Origin: Tanytarsus gracilentus
Taxonomy: Eukaryota > Arthropoda > Insecta > Diptera > Chironomidae
Reading direction: 5' to 3'
DNA: 64,000 nt
Assembly: GCA_038502055.1 (NCBI GenBank)
Contig: JAXRKN010000038.1
Span: 1,860,001 to 1,924,000, forward strand
Both the position numbers and the translations under genes were made by a program. Shown here piece after piece: positions 48,097 through 60,743 of the stretch. The number at the start of each line of letters is the position of its first letter. The stretch's first letter is position 1. The notes under the pieces are model-generated. The model did not search any database. It was not told where the DNA came from and saw only the letters and a list, made by a program, of their open reading frames with translations.

Positions 48097-50054
48097 ATGG
48101 GTGCAAGTGAAAGTTCAAGCTTGAAAAATGTGTCGGAAAAGCAGCTAATAGAAAAACTTCCACACGATGTGATGCTTTATAGTGGAAAACTCAATCAAAC
48201 AAATCAGATAATATCAATTTTTGAGGACGTCGGCAGTGAAAATCAATTTTATACATTAGATCGGCCTATGACCAGGACGATACAGAATTTAAAGAAATAT
48301 AGACATCCGTATTCAATTGTCAAGTTCCTGGCATCGACAAGTGATAGAGTGTTAGTTACGGAAGTGCTTCGTGGAAGTTTAGCAAAAAAAGTTCTTCAGA
48401 GTCAAAATGAAATACAAATTTGCCTTGGAATTAAGAATATTTTGAATGCATTGATATTCCTCGTAGAAACAGCAAATTTAAAACATTTAAACATCAGTGT
48501 TGATAGTGTGTTCGTAGCTGAATCGGGGCACTGGAAATTAAACGGCATGGAGCACGTTTTTGCGAGCACTGATATCACTAAAGAATTTTTAAAGAAATCA
48601 CGACCATATCGACATCCAAATTCTATAGACCCCGATGAAGGCGACGGAACGTGCTTAGAGCAATTTGCATTCGGATCATTTTGCGAGGCTGTAATTAGCA
48701 CCGATAGTAAAATTCCGCATGCTCAAGAATTCCTCGCTTATTGTCGGACACATTTGAAGCACAAAAATTTAGCAATGCGACCTATTTTATCAGCTGTTAT
48801 CCTTCACAATTACTTCAATCACGATTTCATAGTCATTCATAGTTTTCTATCCGAGCTACCGTTGAAGGCGCATCAAGCTAAACTAGACTTTTTCAAGAGC
48901 CTAAATGACAAGCTTAAGCAATTTGATGAGAACATAGTGGGTTTACAGTTGAGTGATTTGCTTTTATCTCGACTCGTCCTTCTCGAGCCATCAGCCCAAA
49001 TCTATCTTCTACCCGTGCTGCTGAACTCACAAACGATACTTGAAGACGACGAAGAAACATCCACAGAAGATTACATTTTTTCGAGAGCTGCATTCATCAA
49101 ATTTATGGTGCCAAAAATTAAGCAAGTTTTCTGCGTCCTTGACGGCCAAATTCGACTAATTTTGCTTGAGCATTTTCCACTCTACGTTAACACATTTACG
49201 AAAGAGGAACTGGTCGATGAAATATTGCCACAGCTTCTACTAGGAATTAAAGACACGAATGATTTATTAGTAACCAAAACGCTGCTGTGCCTCGCTGACT
49301 TGGTATCAATTCTCGGTGCAAATTTAGTGATTGGAAAAAATCGAACAAAAATTTTTGCCGACGGACGTCCGCAACAGGTTAGATTAATATTTCTTTTTTC
49401 TTTTTTTTATACAAATTATCATAAGCTTAATTGATTTAAAAATAAAATTAATTAATTTAGACAAACGACATATGGACGAGTGACCAGCCGAGATCAATAA
49501 CTCCAGTAAGAAGTTCTTCGCTTGACATTCTCTCATCGAGTCCAGTCGATCATGTTGATATCAGCGATCATTCCTCCAGAGAAGCCGTTACAGTAATTAA
49601 TCAAAATGGTGTGTCCAAAAATAATGACGTAGACTTAACGGACGATGAAATTGAGAGTGAATGGAACTGGGAGAAGGAAGAAAATGAAGAGATTATTGAT
49701 GATGATAGAATTAAAATGGAAATGCAGCCTTTGGAAGTTCAAGAAGAAAATCTTAAAGTTTCAACTTATAGCCCAAAAGAAAAACCAGTGGTGACGACAA
49801 GACCCAAAATTGATGACAACATAGACGAGCTTGACATTAAAAATAAAAAGTTAACAAAACTCGAAGAGAAATCTGAAGATTTTTTCAGTAATTTTGACAT
49901 GACACCAACAATTCAAAAAGTAGCAGTTGAAGCTGACATTGTAAAGCCTGAAACGTCATCAAGTAGTCGCCTTCAAATGTCGTCATTAGTCACACCAGGC
50001 GCTGATAATGATAATGACGGTTGGGGTGAAGAAGATTGGAACGAAGAATTATAA
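48097..50054 (+). CDS. SCYL3: SCYL3 (PACE-1) pseudokinase
   Basis: SCY1-like pseudokinase that in vertebrates binds ezrin and localises to Golgi and lamellipodia. Exons: 48097-49377 and 49461-50054, totalling 1875 bases (624 residues). The N terminus MGASESSSLKN is a likely N-myristoylation site, as known for SCYL3. The kinase-like domain (about residues 25-240) has lost its catalytic residues: HLNISVDSV stands where HRDxKxxN is expected, and LNGMEHV where DFG is expected, matching the GGMET motif of SCYL3. HEAT-like helices follow (about 290-425), with LLPVLLNSQTIL, PKIKQVFCVLDGQIRLILLE and LVDEILPQLLLGI. The acidic tail ends DGWGEEDWNEEL, a SCYL-type terminus. A likely poly(A) signal is at 50161-50166. 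SCYL1/SCYL2 are less likely because of the glycine start and the GMEH motif. Confidence 0.87.
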
Positions 50055-51560
50055 TCGATAATGACAATTTTAATTATATTTTTAATCATTGTTGTTTATT
50101 TCGGCATATAAAATTATTATGATGCTTTCATCATACAAATATTACAAATTGTTTGGTTGCAATAAAAAAACATTATTTTTCGATAGATTACTTTCGTTTC
50201 ACTCTCAAAAAGAGAGAAAAAGTTAGCAACTGATGGAGGTTCATTAGGAAGAACATTGGAAAATTTAAGATGGTTTAAATAGAAAATGAATGTTTTTTTT
50301 TCGAGGAGAGCATGGAGGTAAAAGCGATTGCAGGTTGAAGAACTTTAACTAAGTCACAAATTTCAGACTTATATTCAATTTTCAACTCATCAGGCTCAAC
50401 TTTTTTTTTGTGATAATTTAATTTGTGCACCTTTTTTCTTCTCATTCTTTTTTTTCTATGCTCCACCAACTATCGTGGAAGTACCAATGTTTAATTTTAA
50501 TTTTTAGTGCCAATACTTTTCGTTTAATTTCTATAAGATACTTTTCATGTCCGAGTGAGCTCTCACACGTGTGAGTATACAATTACTCATTCAGAAAATT
50601 TAGTTTGCGTAATTTTTTGATATTTGTCAAATAAATGATGAGCTGACAAAATAAATTAGGTAACAGAACGAAAGCGAACATAATAATTTTTCTCATTTGT
50701 CGATATAAAAACCCATAAATAAATATTTTTTCCCATCAGAACATTAAGTTTAATTAATTTTCGAAAAAAAAAAATTTGTATAAAAAATAACAATCAAATA
50801 AAGAAACTGCACTAAAAGTAATTACACGCTAATTAACTACATAATAATAGAAAAATTGCAACCACACAGCTGGTCACAATTTCTTCAGAAACTGACCAGT
50901 GGCTCAAGTTTCCGTTTTGATATTTTAATCCACTGCTCAATTTCTCAAATAGAATCTACATTTCAGCACGTACATTTGTTTATATAGCAGTAACTTTTTT
51001 CATATGCTCAATTACTAATTGCTCAATTTACTTCTTCTACAGTGAATCTTTTTTATATATGTATTTATGTATGTTTTTTGAGGCGAGAAAAAAATATTGG
51101 GAGGGAAGTGACGGATTATGTTATTGACTTATAGCATTTTCTGTTATTATTTGTGTCCAAAAATAAATATTTTCGTCTTTCTATCTTCTTCATATATATA
51201 TTTTTTTATAATAAAACATTCCTTGCGGTTGTTTTTGGCTATTCTCACATCAATCATTGTATGTTACAAGCAGTGTTTAAAAAGGATTAATTAATTAAAA
51301 TATAAATATACAATTCATATTTTCATTTAACAATTCACTTCTGTTTCACATATTAAGCCTTTTTGCATCGTTCTTAAAAATATTATTTACTTAGGTAGGT
51401 GGATATATTAATAAGAGTTTTGTAAAAAAATGCATGCAAAATATTTCATCAGTTTGAAACACATTTTGGGAGGTGAAAAGGGGATATGAAAAGACAATCC
51501 AAAGTGGATTGTATAGAAACTGCGAGGGAAAATTAAAAAATAACATAAATTACGATGAAC
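50055..51560. other. Intergenic between SCYL3 and DCLK 3' ends
   Basis: About 1.5 kb of AT-rich sequence between convergent genes. It has a SCYL3 poly(A) signal near 50161. A minus-strand open frame at 50275-50469 was examined as a possible DCLK exon and rejected. Nothing else is seen. Confidence 0.6.
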
Positions 51561-53912
51561 TTACAAGTCCATCTCGTCATCGTCAATGAGCCAATAGTGA
51601 TCTAAGACGTCTTCGCTGCTGAATCTTACGTCGGGATCTGACTGAAGCATATTGTTTATTAAATCTCGCACTGATTCGCCAATACCGTCCCAATAGGGTT
51701 CGGGAAACTCGAAAATGCCTGATAAGATGGCGTCAAAAAGTGGCTCCTGTTGATTATCAGGCGACACGAAAGGTGGAAATCCACACAGAAGAATGTAGAG
51801 AATAATTCCCGCTGCCCACACATCAATCTTAAGGCCATAGCCAGTTTCCATAAGAATTTCGGGTGCAACATAAGTTGGAGTTCCACAAACCGCAAACAAT
51901 GGCTCAGTGACCTCGCACGCAAGTCCAAAGTCGGCCTAAAGAGAGCAATAAAGCAATTAATATGTGGTGAAAAATTAAACAGTGAGTTATATACCAATTT
52001 TAACATTATAACATTTCCATCATTGTCGAGCTCGACGAGAAGATTTTCAGGTTTGACCTTTAACGCAAAGAAAATAAATCATTTAGTTATGTTCAACACG
52101 CGATAAAAGATATTCTTCTTACATCTCGATGAACGATGGACATTGCATGAAGATAGGCAAGCGCCGATGCTAAATGCTTAATCATAATTTTCGACTGAGC
52201 CTCCGAGAATCGTGTTACTCTCGTAATTGCATCAAATAAATCACCGCCGTGGACTAATTCGAGCACAAGATACATGTTTGTCATCGTATCAATATCCAAT
52301 AATAGCGATATGATGTGCTGATGCTTGAGCTTCTTCATTACTCGAACTTCTGCATCAATGTAGTGCTCCTAAAATAAAAATTAAATTTAAGCTTGTTGAA
52401 AGTTGGTTTTTAGTTTAAATATTTAACTTACCTTTCCTTTGCACTTGGACTTGTCAATAATCTTTAGCGCGAATTCACAGTCAAGATTGAGTTTATCTTT
52501 CAGTTTCAACACGACCGCGAAATTACCATCGCCAACAATTTGTCCGAGCGAGAATCGTTGTTGAATTTCCAAAGGAAGCGAATCAGATCTGATGCCATTG
52601 AAAATCTCCTCTTCAGCACATACGCCAAACGTATCGTTGTGAGATTTAACGGGCATTTTTGGTTTTGGTCCATTACGTACTTCGCCGTTTTTCAGCGTTT
52701 TTTTCGTCTGATTTATGGCCTTCTTTTCGTCGGGCTCCAATTGAAAATCATCATTGCCAACTCGTTCATTGCCATATATGAAGAAAACATCGGCATCAAG
52801 GTCGAAGAAATCTGCCAATTTTAGTACGGGAGAGCCGTCGAGCTTGAACACTTTTCTCACACAGCCGGAATCTAACTTAACAACTTGAGTTATTGCTGTC
52901 AACACATGATCATATGTAGGACTATTTCGCTTGTTCAGCAACAAACGCATTATCTTTCTTGGCTTCACGCCATTTCTTATTAATGTGACAATGCGTGGAA
53001 AGACAACCGATGCCTCGATGGTTGTGTTGCTATTTGAATTCAATGTCGTGCCATTTGTCCCGTTCTTCATTGGCGATGAGGGTCTCCCGTTTTTCGTTGA
53101 CATTCGACTCGCCATAGATGACACTTTATTAACGCTATTCGATGAATACTCGATTTTCTTGAAAGTCTCATTATTGCACGAGCAAACGTAGGCTTTATTG
53201 TCCTCGAGATCCTCAAGTCGCTCGACTTTCTTTCCCTCGGTGGTGTATATACAGCGAATTGCTCCATTAAGTCGTTCACCCAATTGTTTGGTCAAATCCT
53301 CTACGAGACTATCAAAGGACCTAAATCGAGAAAGGGAAGTAAAAAAAAGTAATGAATTTAAATTTGACACGCACATTTTCGTTCCGCACGGAAAAGAATA
53401 TTTTTTATATAACTTAGAGATGAGTGTGTAAAGATTATGGGAGCAATCTAGAATCGCTTCTATATTAGGAGTGGCTTTTTGTGCAATAAATTTCAATTGC
53501 ATTACACAATTAGCGAGAGTTGATGTGAAATTAAATGAACCATAAATTTAATTTAGACATTAATGCATAAAAGGAATTTAATTTCCATAATAAATACACA
53601 TAATCCCTTTTTTGATTTTACTTACTTGTAGCGTTCTTGACTAACGGCAACCAAATATCCAGTCCAAAATTTGTCACCATTTCGGAAAAATCGAACACGC
53701 CGCGCTTTTGTGGTGGTCCTGTTGGGCGTTTTTCCGCTCGATATTCGCTGCTTTTTAAGTGTATTTAGCTTTTCATTGCTACTGTTTGAACTACCATTGA
53801 TTTCAACACTCAAACCCTTATCGTCATTATGAATGTCTAGTTCACTTATGTCCTTTACCAAATCAGACTTCGTATTGTGATTGCTATTGTTTGTTCGTAC
53901 ACTCACTTCCAT
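51561..53912 (-). CDS. Doublecortin-like kinase (DCLK)
   Basis: Microtubule-associated serine/threonine kinase of the DCLK family. Exons on the minus strand: 53626-53912, 52432-53320, 52123-52368, 51995-52057 and 51561-51935, totalling 1863 bases (620 codons, 619 residues). The first doublecortin domain (about residues 70-155) spans the first intron (RRVRFFRNGDKFWTGYLVAV, then FDSLVEDLTKQLGERL and VRLEDL-like VERLEDLEDNKAYV). The second (about 195-280) has RIVTLIRNGVKPRKIMRLLL and GSPVLKLADFF. The CaMK-type kinase domain has a glycine loop GQIVGDGNFAVV, Lys382 in FALKIIDK, HRD ending at Asp474, VKPENLL, DFG at 497-499 and CGTPTYVAPE; it looks active. The stop TAA is inside a perfect GTAAGT donor (GACTT|GTAAGT), so a spliced longer C terminus is possible. 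The closest fly counterpart should be the DCLK gene CG17528; naming is by family. Confidence 0.92.
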
Positions 53913-56900
53913 AACGCAAAACGTTAGTTAAATATTTTTTTGACTATTCTCTCCTAGTTTCCAACATATAAATAAAAAAATAAGATTGACTGCTGATACT
54001 GACTGGCTGCTTTACTCGTATAGTTGTCGTGCTGCCTTTTTTTTGTTTCCTGAAGATATGAGAAAGCGCACACAATGAATTTTCTCTCTCTCAAATACCG
54101 CTCGCCGCGATATCGAAAGTGAAATATATTTCTTCAAATGCAATTAAGTATATTATTGAAGCTGGTCTCTATTGAAATATAAAGAGAAAAAAAAAACCGA
54201 GTCAAGTCATAAAATTCAAACTGATAAGAAGAAAATTTTGCACAAATTGAAAGAGTGAGGGAGAATAAGAAAAGTAAGGCGGCGGTAAGAAGAAAGAATA
54301 AATCGATGAATGGAGGAATTAGAGCTGGGAGCAATTTTTTTATGTAACACACGGAAGTAAAAGATTTTTCATCTTTAATGCTGTCACCGTTATCTCTCCC
54401 GAAATTAATTGAATCGGAATTGCGGTATTTTAAAAGTGTTACACCATATTCAAAAATGTCACATTGCCGGTTTGACAGCTTATAAAACTATTCGACTGTT
54501 AAGTGTCTGCCAAGCTGTCTATCGCGCCGAATAAAGCTCTTGTGTTTGGGTCAATTTGAAAAAATTTAGAGAACATAAAAATTGTTCCCCCTTCACAACG
54601 AAGTACGAAAGTTACAAACAACAATTATATATTTTTTTTCTTTATCGTATGTATAGGAGAATTCGAGACTCTCTTTCTAGCTCAACAGTAATATGGAAAA
54701 AGAAGCATAAAAATCGAGTGAATGAGTGGAGTGAAGAGGCAGAAAATCGATAACACATTTTTTGCTGTGCCTAATAAAAAATTGAAGAAAATTTAATCAT
54801 TTGCAGACTTGACTATGAGCAGTTCGCGGAGAGATATAAATGGATACAAAAAACTAAATTGCCTCTAATGCTGCTCACTATCTGTTATTTCTTTTTATTT
54901 TTTGCCATTCATCGGGGTCTTTATTGTTTGCACCATTCGCGATTTTAAAAAAGATGAATTGAAATTTTGAGGGTGATTGAGCGCAATTTTTATCAAGTGA
55001 AATGCAATGCTTTAAATTTATTTAGTGTCATAGAAATTTCTTGCAATCCTTATCTTAAAAAGGTGACTGATTTCACAAAGAGTCATCACAAAGGTAAAAA
55101 TTGAGAAATCGCGATTAAAAGTGTAAAATAGTTGAAAACGAGAAACTCGCCGGGTTTCATCAATTAAACATAAATCATTGAGCAAGACGAAAAAAAGAAT
55201 AAGATATGTACGGCGAAATGTGTACAAGCAGATTATGTGTAGAAAGAAAAACTTATTGAAAAAGAAAGTTTCTTTTTCATGTTTTTTTCCTTCTTCTGCT
55301 TATTCTGCCGCGTTTAAATTGGATTAGAAAGACGGTCGATTAAGGCGATGTTTTTCTTTTAAACGCAAGCCAGCAAATTAAGTCTCTTATTGAGGCTAAT
55401 CGGTGTCAATAGATTTCGCGAAGTGCGCGCTTGTGTCTACACGCAGAAAATAATCGTCCACAGAAAAGATCTATCTCTTCTCCAATTGACTGCACATACA
55501 TATATACACACACATGTTTGATTTTTTCTTATCTCATACTGTTCATTATTATTTTCAACTTTCGTGTGTTATTTTTTTCAGTTTCTTTCATACGTATTCC
55601 GCGCGAGAGAGATCAATGTACGTCATCGTGCATGACAAAATTCCAGTATATGCTAGTGTCTGAATGCATTCGGTATTACTCATCGATCGTCGTCGTGCAT
55701 AATCACTTAGATTTCATTCTTTCTCCTTTGTGATTGTGCAGCATAGTGATGATGATGAAAAGCTGGTATATATACACCGCTTATACACACCCACTATGGC
55801 GAGCCGTTTAGAGAGCTCTTTAGGAAAATTGAAAATTGTAACACGATTGTGATGCATCACGCGCACTAGAATGTGCATTGTTTATCAAATAGAACAAAAA
55901 AAATTACTTCAAGCCGTAAATCATCTAAATGATTTTTTTTATGGGGGAATTTTTTCACTATTTTTGTACTTCATTAACACTTTTCTTCTTTACTGAGAGA
56001 AATTCTTGGCACTCACAATTGATTACTTGGCCATATAGCCGCGATTTCGTGTGCCAATGAGCTAAATAGCACTTTTTGAAGTATCATAAATTTTCTTTCG
56101 CTAAAAAAAGTGTCGCCTTGCTCCCAAAAAATTTTTTTTTCACCTCACTCATTTCAATTTATGCAAATTTCACTTTAAATTTGTCCTCTTTTCTCTGTAC
56201 TCCATATGTCTCGTACCTTAGAGTTATCACTCGACTCGATGGTCATCAAATTTCCATCGTTTTCAATCGATTTAATTAATTTAATTGATATTTTTCTTCC
56301 GATCAGTTTTTTTACACTAAAATTTCAATCAATCTTTCTCTTTTTTTACTCGCTCTCTCTCTCTCTTTCGCTCTTTACAGTCATGACTCGAATATTTTAG
56401 TGCGCGGCTTATGAAAGAATTTTTATTTAATTTAATTTAATTAAAAAATTGATGATGATTAAAAATAAACTATTTAAATTTTTAATTAGTTAATTTAACA
56501 GCGAATTTAAATAATTTTAACGTTTTGTGACTATTTGAAAAATTAAAATAAATAAATTCGTTATTTCTCACCACAATCCGCACCTTGTTGACCTTTCGGA
56601 AAAATAAGAAGCAACAAAATAAATAGCGCGAGGAGAGTTCGAAAACAAATTAAAATCCCAATCGATTAAAGACAATCTTACTCAAAAGTTAATTAAATAA
56701 TTCGAAGCAACGCGAGCACTGTCTCGATCGAGAAATAAATTTCCTCTTTCAAAAGAAGAAGCATACTCGACGTATACCAGCGTGTGTGTGGCTTGCGAGG
56801 ACATCTGGATTTTTGTGGAGAGTTGAGAAATTTATTAAGCAAGTACAGAAAAAACCTTAAATTCATTGAAATAAGCAAACATAAAGGCTACAAGAGGAGT

Positions 56901-57138
56901 CAATTCATAAACATTGTCGAAGCTAAAGTTCTCGTGGAGTGAAAGCACCCGATAGTTGTGGCAGGAGCGTATCTGAAGGGCAGTTTTAACAAAAATATAA
57001 AGTGAATTTTTCATCGTTGTGAGAAAAGGGAAAAAAACAAATTGCGAAAAGAACGGAGGAAAAAGTCAAATTTAGGAGCTCACTTTTATGCTTTATGATT
57101 ATGTCTGATACCTTTCTCAGCAACAAACATACATAGCT
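53913..57138. other. Divergent intergenic between DCLK and CNOT3
   Basis: About 3.2 kb holding both promoters and 5' UTRs. A TATATATA run lies at 55767-55774 and CT/GA microsatellite tracts at about 56350-56370. Candidate open frames have random composition. No additional gene is supported. Confidence 0.55.
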
Positions 57139-60100
57139 ATGGCAGCCACGAGAAAACTACAAGGTAAAATGATCCGCTAAAGAAAAAAAAAAGATTTAGA
57201 ATATTTTATGTTGCGCTGTTGTGAGTGTGAAAAAAAAGATGAGGAGAGTGAGAGAAGAAGAAAAAAGTAATTTTTTTTTGGAAAAAAATAGAGTGAAAAG
57301 AATTAAGGGCGAAAGCCATCAAGCGCATACATAATTTATAATTCACAACAAATCCATCTGTAAGTGATTATTAAATATGTTTGGAGAGAGAATTTTATGT
57401 GCATATATATAAGAACATGCACTGTTGTATACGATACAAAAAGAAGTGTATATATACACACTAAAATTATGCTTCGCTTCATTCTTCTGGATCATTATAT
57501 GATCGAAATTCGTGATTCTCTCTCTCCTCTTCAATCTGGAGTGCATTCGTTGTCAAAAAAGATGAGAGAGATGTAAATTTCTTTATAGTCAGCACTTATT
57601 GATTTAAAACACGGCCAGTGTGAGAGAGAGAGAGAGCTTTAATGCAGGCGAAAATGTAAATTTTCGATTGAGGTGACGGTGGTGTGCGAGTAAAATTTCG
57701 CACTTTCCTGTGCTATTATAAATTTTTTTATTCGTAAAATTTCTCTAAATTTGAAGAGAAATTTAGGCGTCGACTCACAACCGAAAAAAAATCTTTTTTT
57801 ACTGTGCTAACTCATTCGTGTGTCCTTTCAGGTGAAATTGAGCGTTGCCTGAAGAAGGTGACGGAGGGAGTTGAGACGTTTGAAGACATTTGGCAAAAGG
57901 TTCATAATGCCACCAACAGTAATCAAAAGGTAAGCTCAAAAATTATTTCTTGACGATTTTTAATTACATTCTTTTATTACTCGCCTTCGCACTCTCGAGC
58001 AGGAGAAATATGAAGCTGACCTCAAAAAAGAAATCAAGAAGCTTCAGAGGCTTCGCGATCAAATCAAATCGTGGATCGCATCGGGTGAGATTAAGGATAA
58101 ATCTTCGCTTCTTGATAATAGGAGACTCATAGAAACGGTAAAATTTCAATCTCTAATCGTTACGCGCACGTGTATGTTAATGAGAAATTATTTTGTTGCA
58201 GCAAATGGAGAGATTTAAGGTGGTCGAGAGAGAAACGAAAACAAAAGCATACTCGAAGGAGGGCCTGGGAGCTGCTCAGAAACTTGATCCAGCGCAACGT
58301 GAAAAGGAGTCGGTGTGTTGTTGGCTCCAAAATTCCATAAGTTCCCTGCAATTGCAAACCGACACGTACGAGAGTGAGATTGAGTCGATGCTAGCGAATA
58401 AAAAGAAGCGTCTCGATAAGGAGAAACAAGACAAACTGGATGATCTGAAGTCAAAGCTTGATCGCCACAAGTTTCACATAACGAAGCTCGAAACGCTCTT
58501 AAGGATGCTGGACAATGACAGCGTGGACGTAGATCAGATAAGAAAAATCCGTGATGATGTAGAATATTACATCGACTCATCGCAGGAGCCTGATTTCGAG
58601 GAGAACGAGTTCATCTACGACGACATTGACGGTCTAGACGAGGTGGAATTGAGTGGTCTCCCGGGTGGACCCGAAAGTAACAACAGCAATGAGACCGGTG
58701 AATCGCCATCGAGTACAAGGTCGACTAGTCCTATCAATTCTCCAGCGCTTAATTGTAGTGCGCCCACAACAACTTCATCTACAACTAATAATGCCGTCAA
58801 TAAACATAATCATAGTAGTGGATCAACGTCCGTGGATTTTACCGATACGAAGAAGAATAAAGTGTCTGAGAATTTATCTGCGAAGGTAATGAACGATTAT
58901 AAAACCCATTAAAAAGGATGCTTTCGGAACTAACTTTTATATCTTTCTCAATTTTCTTTAATAGCCCGTTGTTAAACCAACCGCCGTGCGAGCAAAAGTC
59001 GAAAACATTAGTACATCGCTTTTGTCATCTACACCGCTCAATAATAACAATAACATCAACAATAATACGTCCGCTGCTTCCGTTGCTGCCTCGCAAAACT
59101 CTTCAACAAACAATTCTAAGCCATTGATTTTGATTAGTTCTACGCCGAGCAAGAATCAACCGTCAGCTGCCCAGATTTTGGCGAATAATACAAACAATAA
59201 CAGCATTCAATCACCATCGACAATTATACCAACTGCGCCCATAGCATTTGCCGCTGTTGCCAAACAGAATCCTGGTAAGTTCTTCATAAGTTTCTCATAA
59301 GTCATTCAGCTAACGTAAAATCACTTCCAGCAACACTTGAAAATGGCCCAATGTCAATGATTTTGAGTCAGAGTAGTGCGCCAGCACCTGCTCCCACGTT
59401 GTCGTCTAATTTAACATCTGCATCGAGTGAGTACAAGCATAATTGTTTCGAAGTCATTAAACTAATTAAATATTCATACATCAGGTGTGCATAGCAACAG
59501 TAATGTGATGTCAAATAATAGTGCGGCAATTGAGAATCATATGAACAACAATACGAACAGTTCATTGAGCAATTGTGTATCGCCAACGAGTAATCAGTCG
59601 GCCGCAGTGAGTAGTCGAACATCTCCCACGAGTCTCATGTCTCCGCAGCAGCAGCAGCATCAGCAAAACATCCTCAATGGACCTTCATCGCAGAAACAAG
59701 CGCCAACGACGATTAATGCCGTGTCGCATCCATCGTCCGATCCATCCAATGAGTCTTTGTCTACGCTAAAGACAATTGCACAAGAAGTTGTTAATCGCAA
59801 TAATGTAAACTTGTTGCAAACACCACCGATTATGACGCAGCAGCAGCAGCAGCAGCAACAACAGCAGCAGAATCAGAATCAGTTTGTTATGGACGCATCG
59901 TCAATTGATCCTTCGTCAACTGCCAATATCAATAGTTTGATAAATGCCACAAGCGCATCTTCAACAGTGAAAACTGGAACAAATGAAGCTTTAATTCCTC
60001 CACTTTTGGGAGTCGCGCCGCTCGGTCCATCGCCTTTGCAGAAAGATCATCAACAACAAGTGAGATTGAGCTTATTATATTTTTCTTAATTTCACTAAAT

Positions 60101-60743
60101 AATCTCTCTTTTATTTTTTTAGTTCCAAATGATGGAAATTGCTTATCGTCATTTACCAACTCCAAGTGATTCCGAGCGTCTGAGACCCTATTTGCAGCGA
60201 AATCCAGTTCAAACTCCACCACACTATCCACAAGTATGTATTATAGACATAACGAGATTATTCGCTTATATAAAAAGTTTATTTTACCTTTGCAGACTCA
60301 ACTTCCACATTCGGATACAATTGATTTCTTTCAACGTCTCGCAACAGAAACTCTATTCTTTGTGTTTTACTATATGGAAGGTACGAAGGCTCAATATTTG
60401 GCAGCGAAAGCCCTCAAAAAGCAAAGCTGGAGATTTCACACGAAATACATGATGTGGTTCCAACGTCACGAGGAGCCAAAGATTATAAATGAAGAGTACG
60501 AGCAGGTGGGTACAGTTGAATGTGAAATAATTTCACTGCAAAAATTTTCTACTTTTTTGCACGCGTCAGCCGATTACTGTTAATTAGCGCACTCAATCGT
60601 ATAGAATGTTATTCGATGCTAATCTCACGCTTTATCGTTCACAGGGCACCTACATTTATTTCGATTACGAAAAGTGGGGTCAACGGAAAAAGGAAGGATT
60701 CACTTTCGAGTATAAGTACTTAGAAGACAAGGACCTGAATTGA
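57139..60743 (+). CDS. CNOT3: CCR4-NOT complex subunit 3 (Not3)
   Basis: Subunit of the CCR4-NOT deadenylase, acting in mRNA decay and translational repression. Exons: 57139-57163, 57832-57929, 58003-58137, 58202-58885, 58965-59274, 59331-59426, 59485-60059, 60123-60233, 60296-60505 and 60645-60743, totalling 2343 bases (780 residues). The N-terminal Not3 coiled-coil domain (about 1-235) is almost textbook: RKLQGEIERCLKKVTEGVE, FEDIWQKVHNA, KEIKKLQRLRDQIK, QMERFKVVERETKTKAYSKE and DPDFEENEFIYDD-like PDFEENEFIYDD. A long disordered serine/asparagine/glutamine-rich linker follows, with an 11-glutamine run near residue 560. The C-terminal NOT box (about 642-780) has YRHLPTPSDSERLRPYLQRN, DTIDFFQRLATETLFFVFYY, QYLAAKALKKQSWRFH and FEYKYLEDKDLN. 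The first coding exon is only 25 bases, followed by a 668-base intron. The Drosophila name is Not3 (l(2)NC136). Confidence 0.95.
57164..57831 (+). other. Intron 1 of CNOT3
   Basis: 668-base AT-rich intron after the 25-base first coding exon. It includes a near-palindromic TGTATATATACAC (about 57449) and a GAGAGAGAGAGAG tract (about 57621-57634). No exon is seen. Confidence 0.65.
59839..59869 (+). repeat. CAG/CAA polyglutamine tract in CNOT3
   Basis: Run of CAG and CAA codons in exon 7 encoding 11 consecutive glutamines, followed by an alternating Asn/Gln stretch. CAG units are partly uninterrupted, so length variation between individuals is likely. Confidence 0.75.

Noticed and set aside
50275..50469. 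Minus-strand open frame as a downstream DCLK exon
   Set aside because: Its only near acceptor is preceded by an A-run instead of pyrimidines, and joining it to the 51564 donor gives an immediate stop.
55767..55774. TATATATA as a TATA box for CNOT3 or DCLK
   Set aside because: It is over 1.3 kb from either start codon in an AT-rich region, with no supporting initiator; chance is likely.
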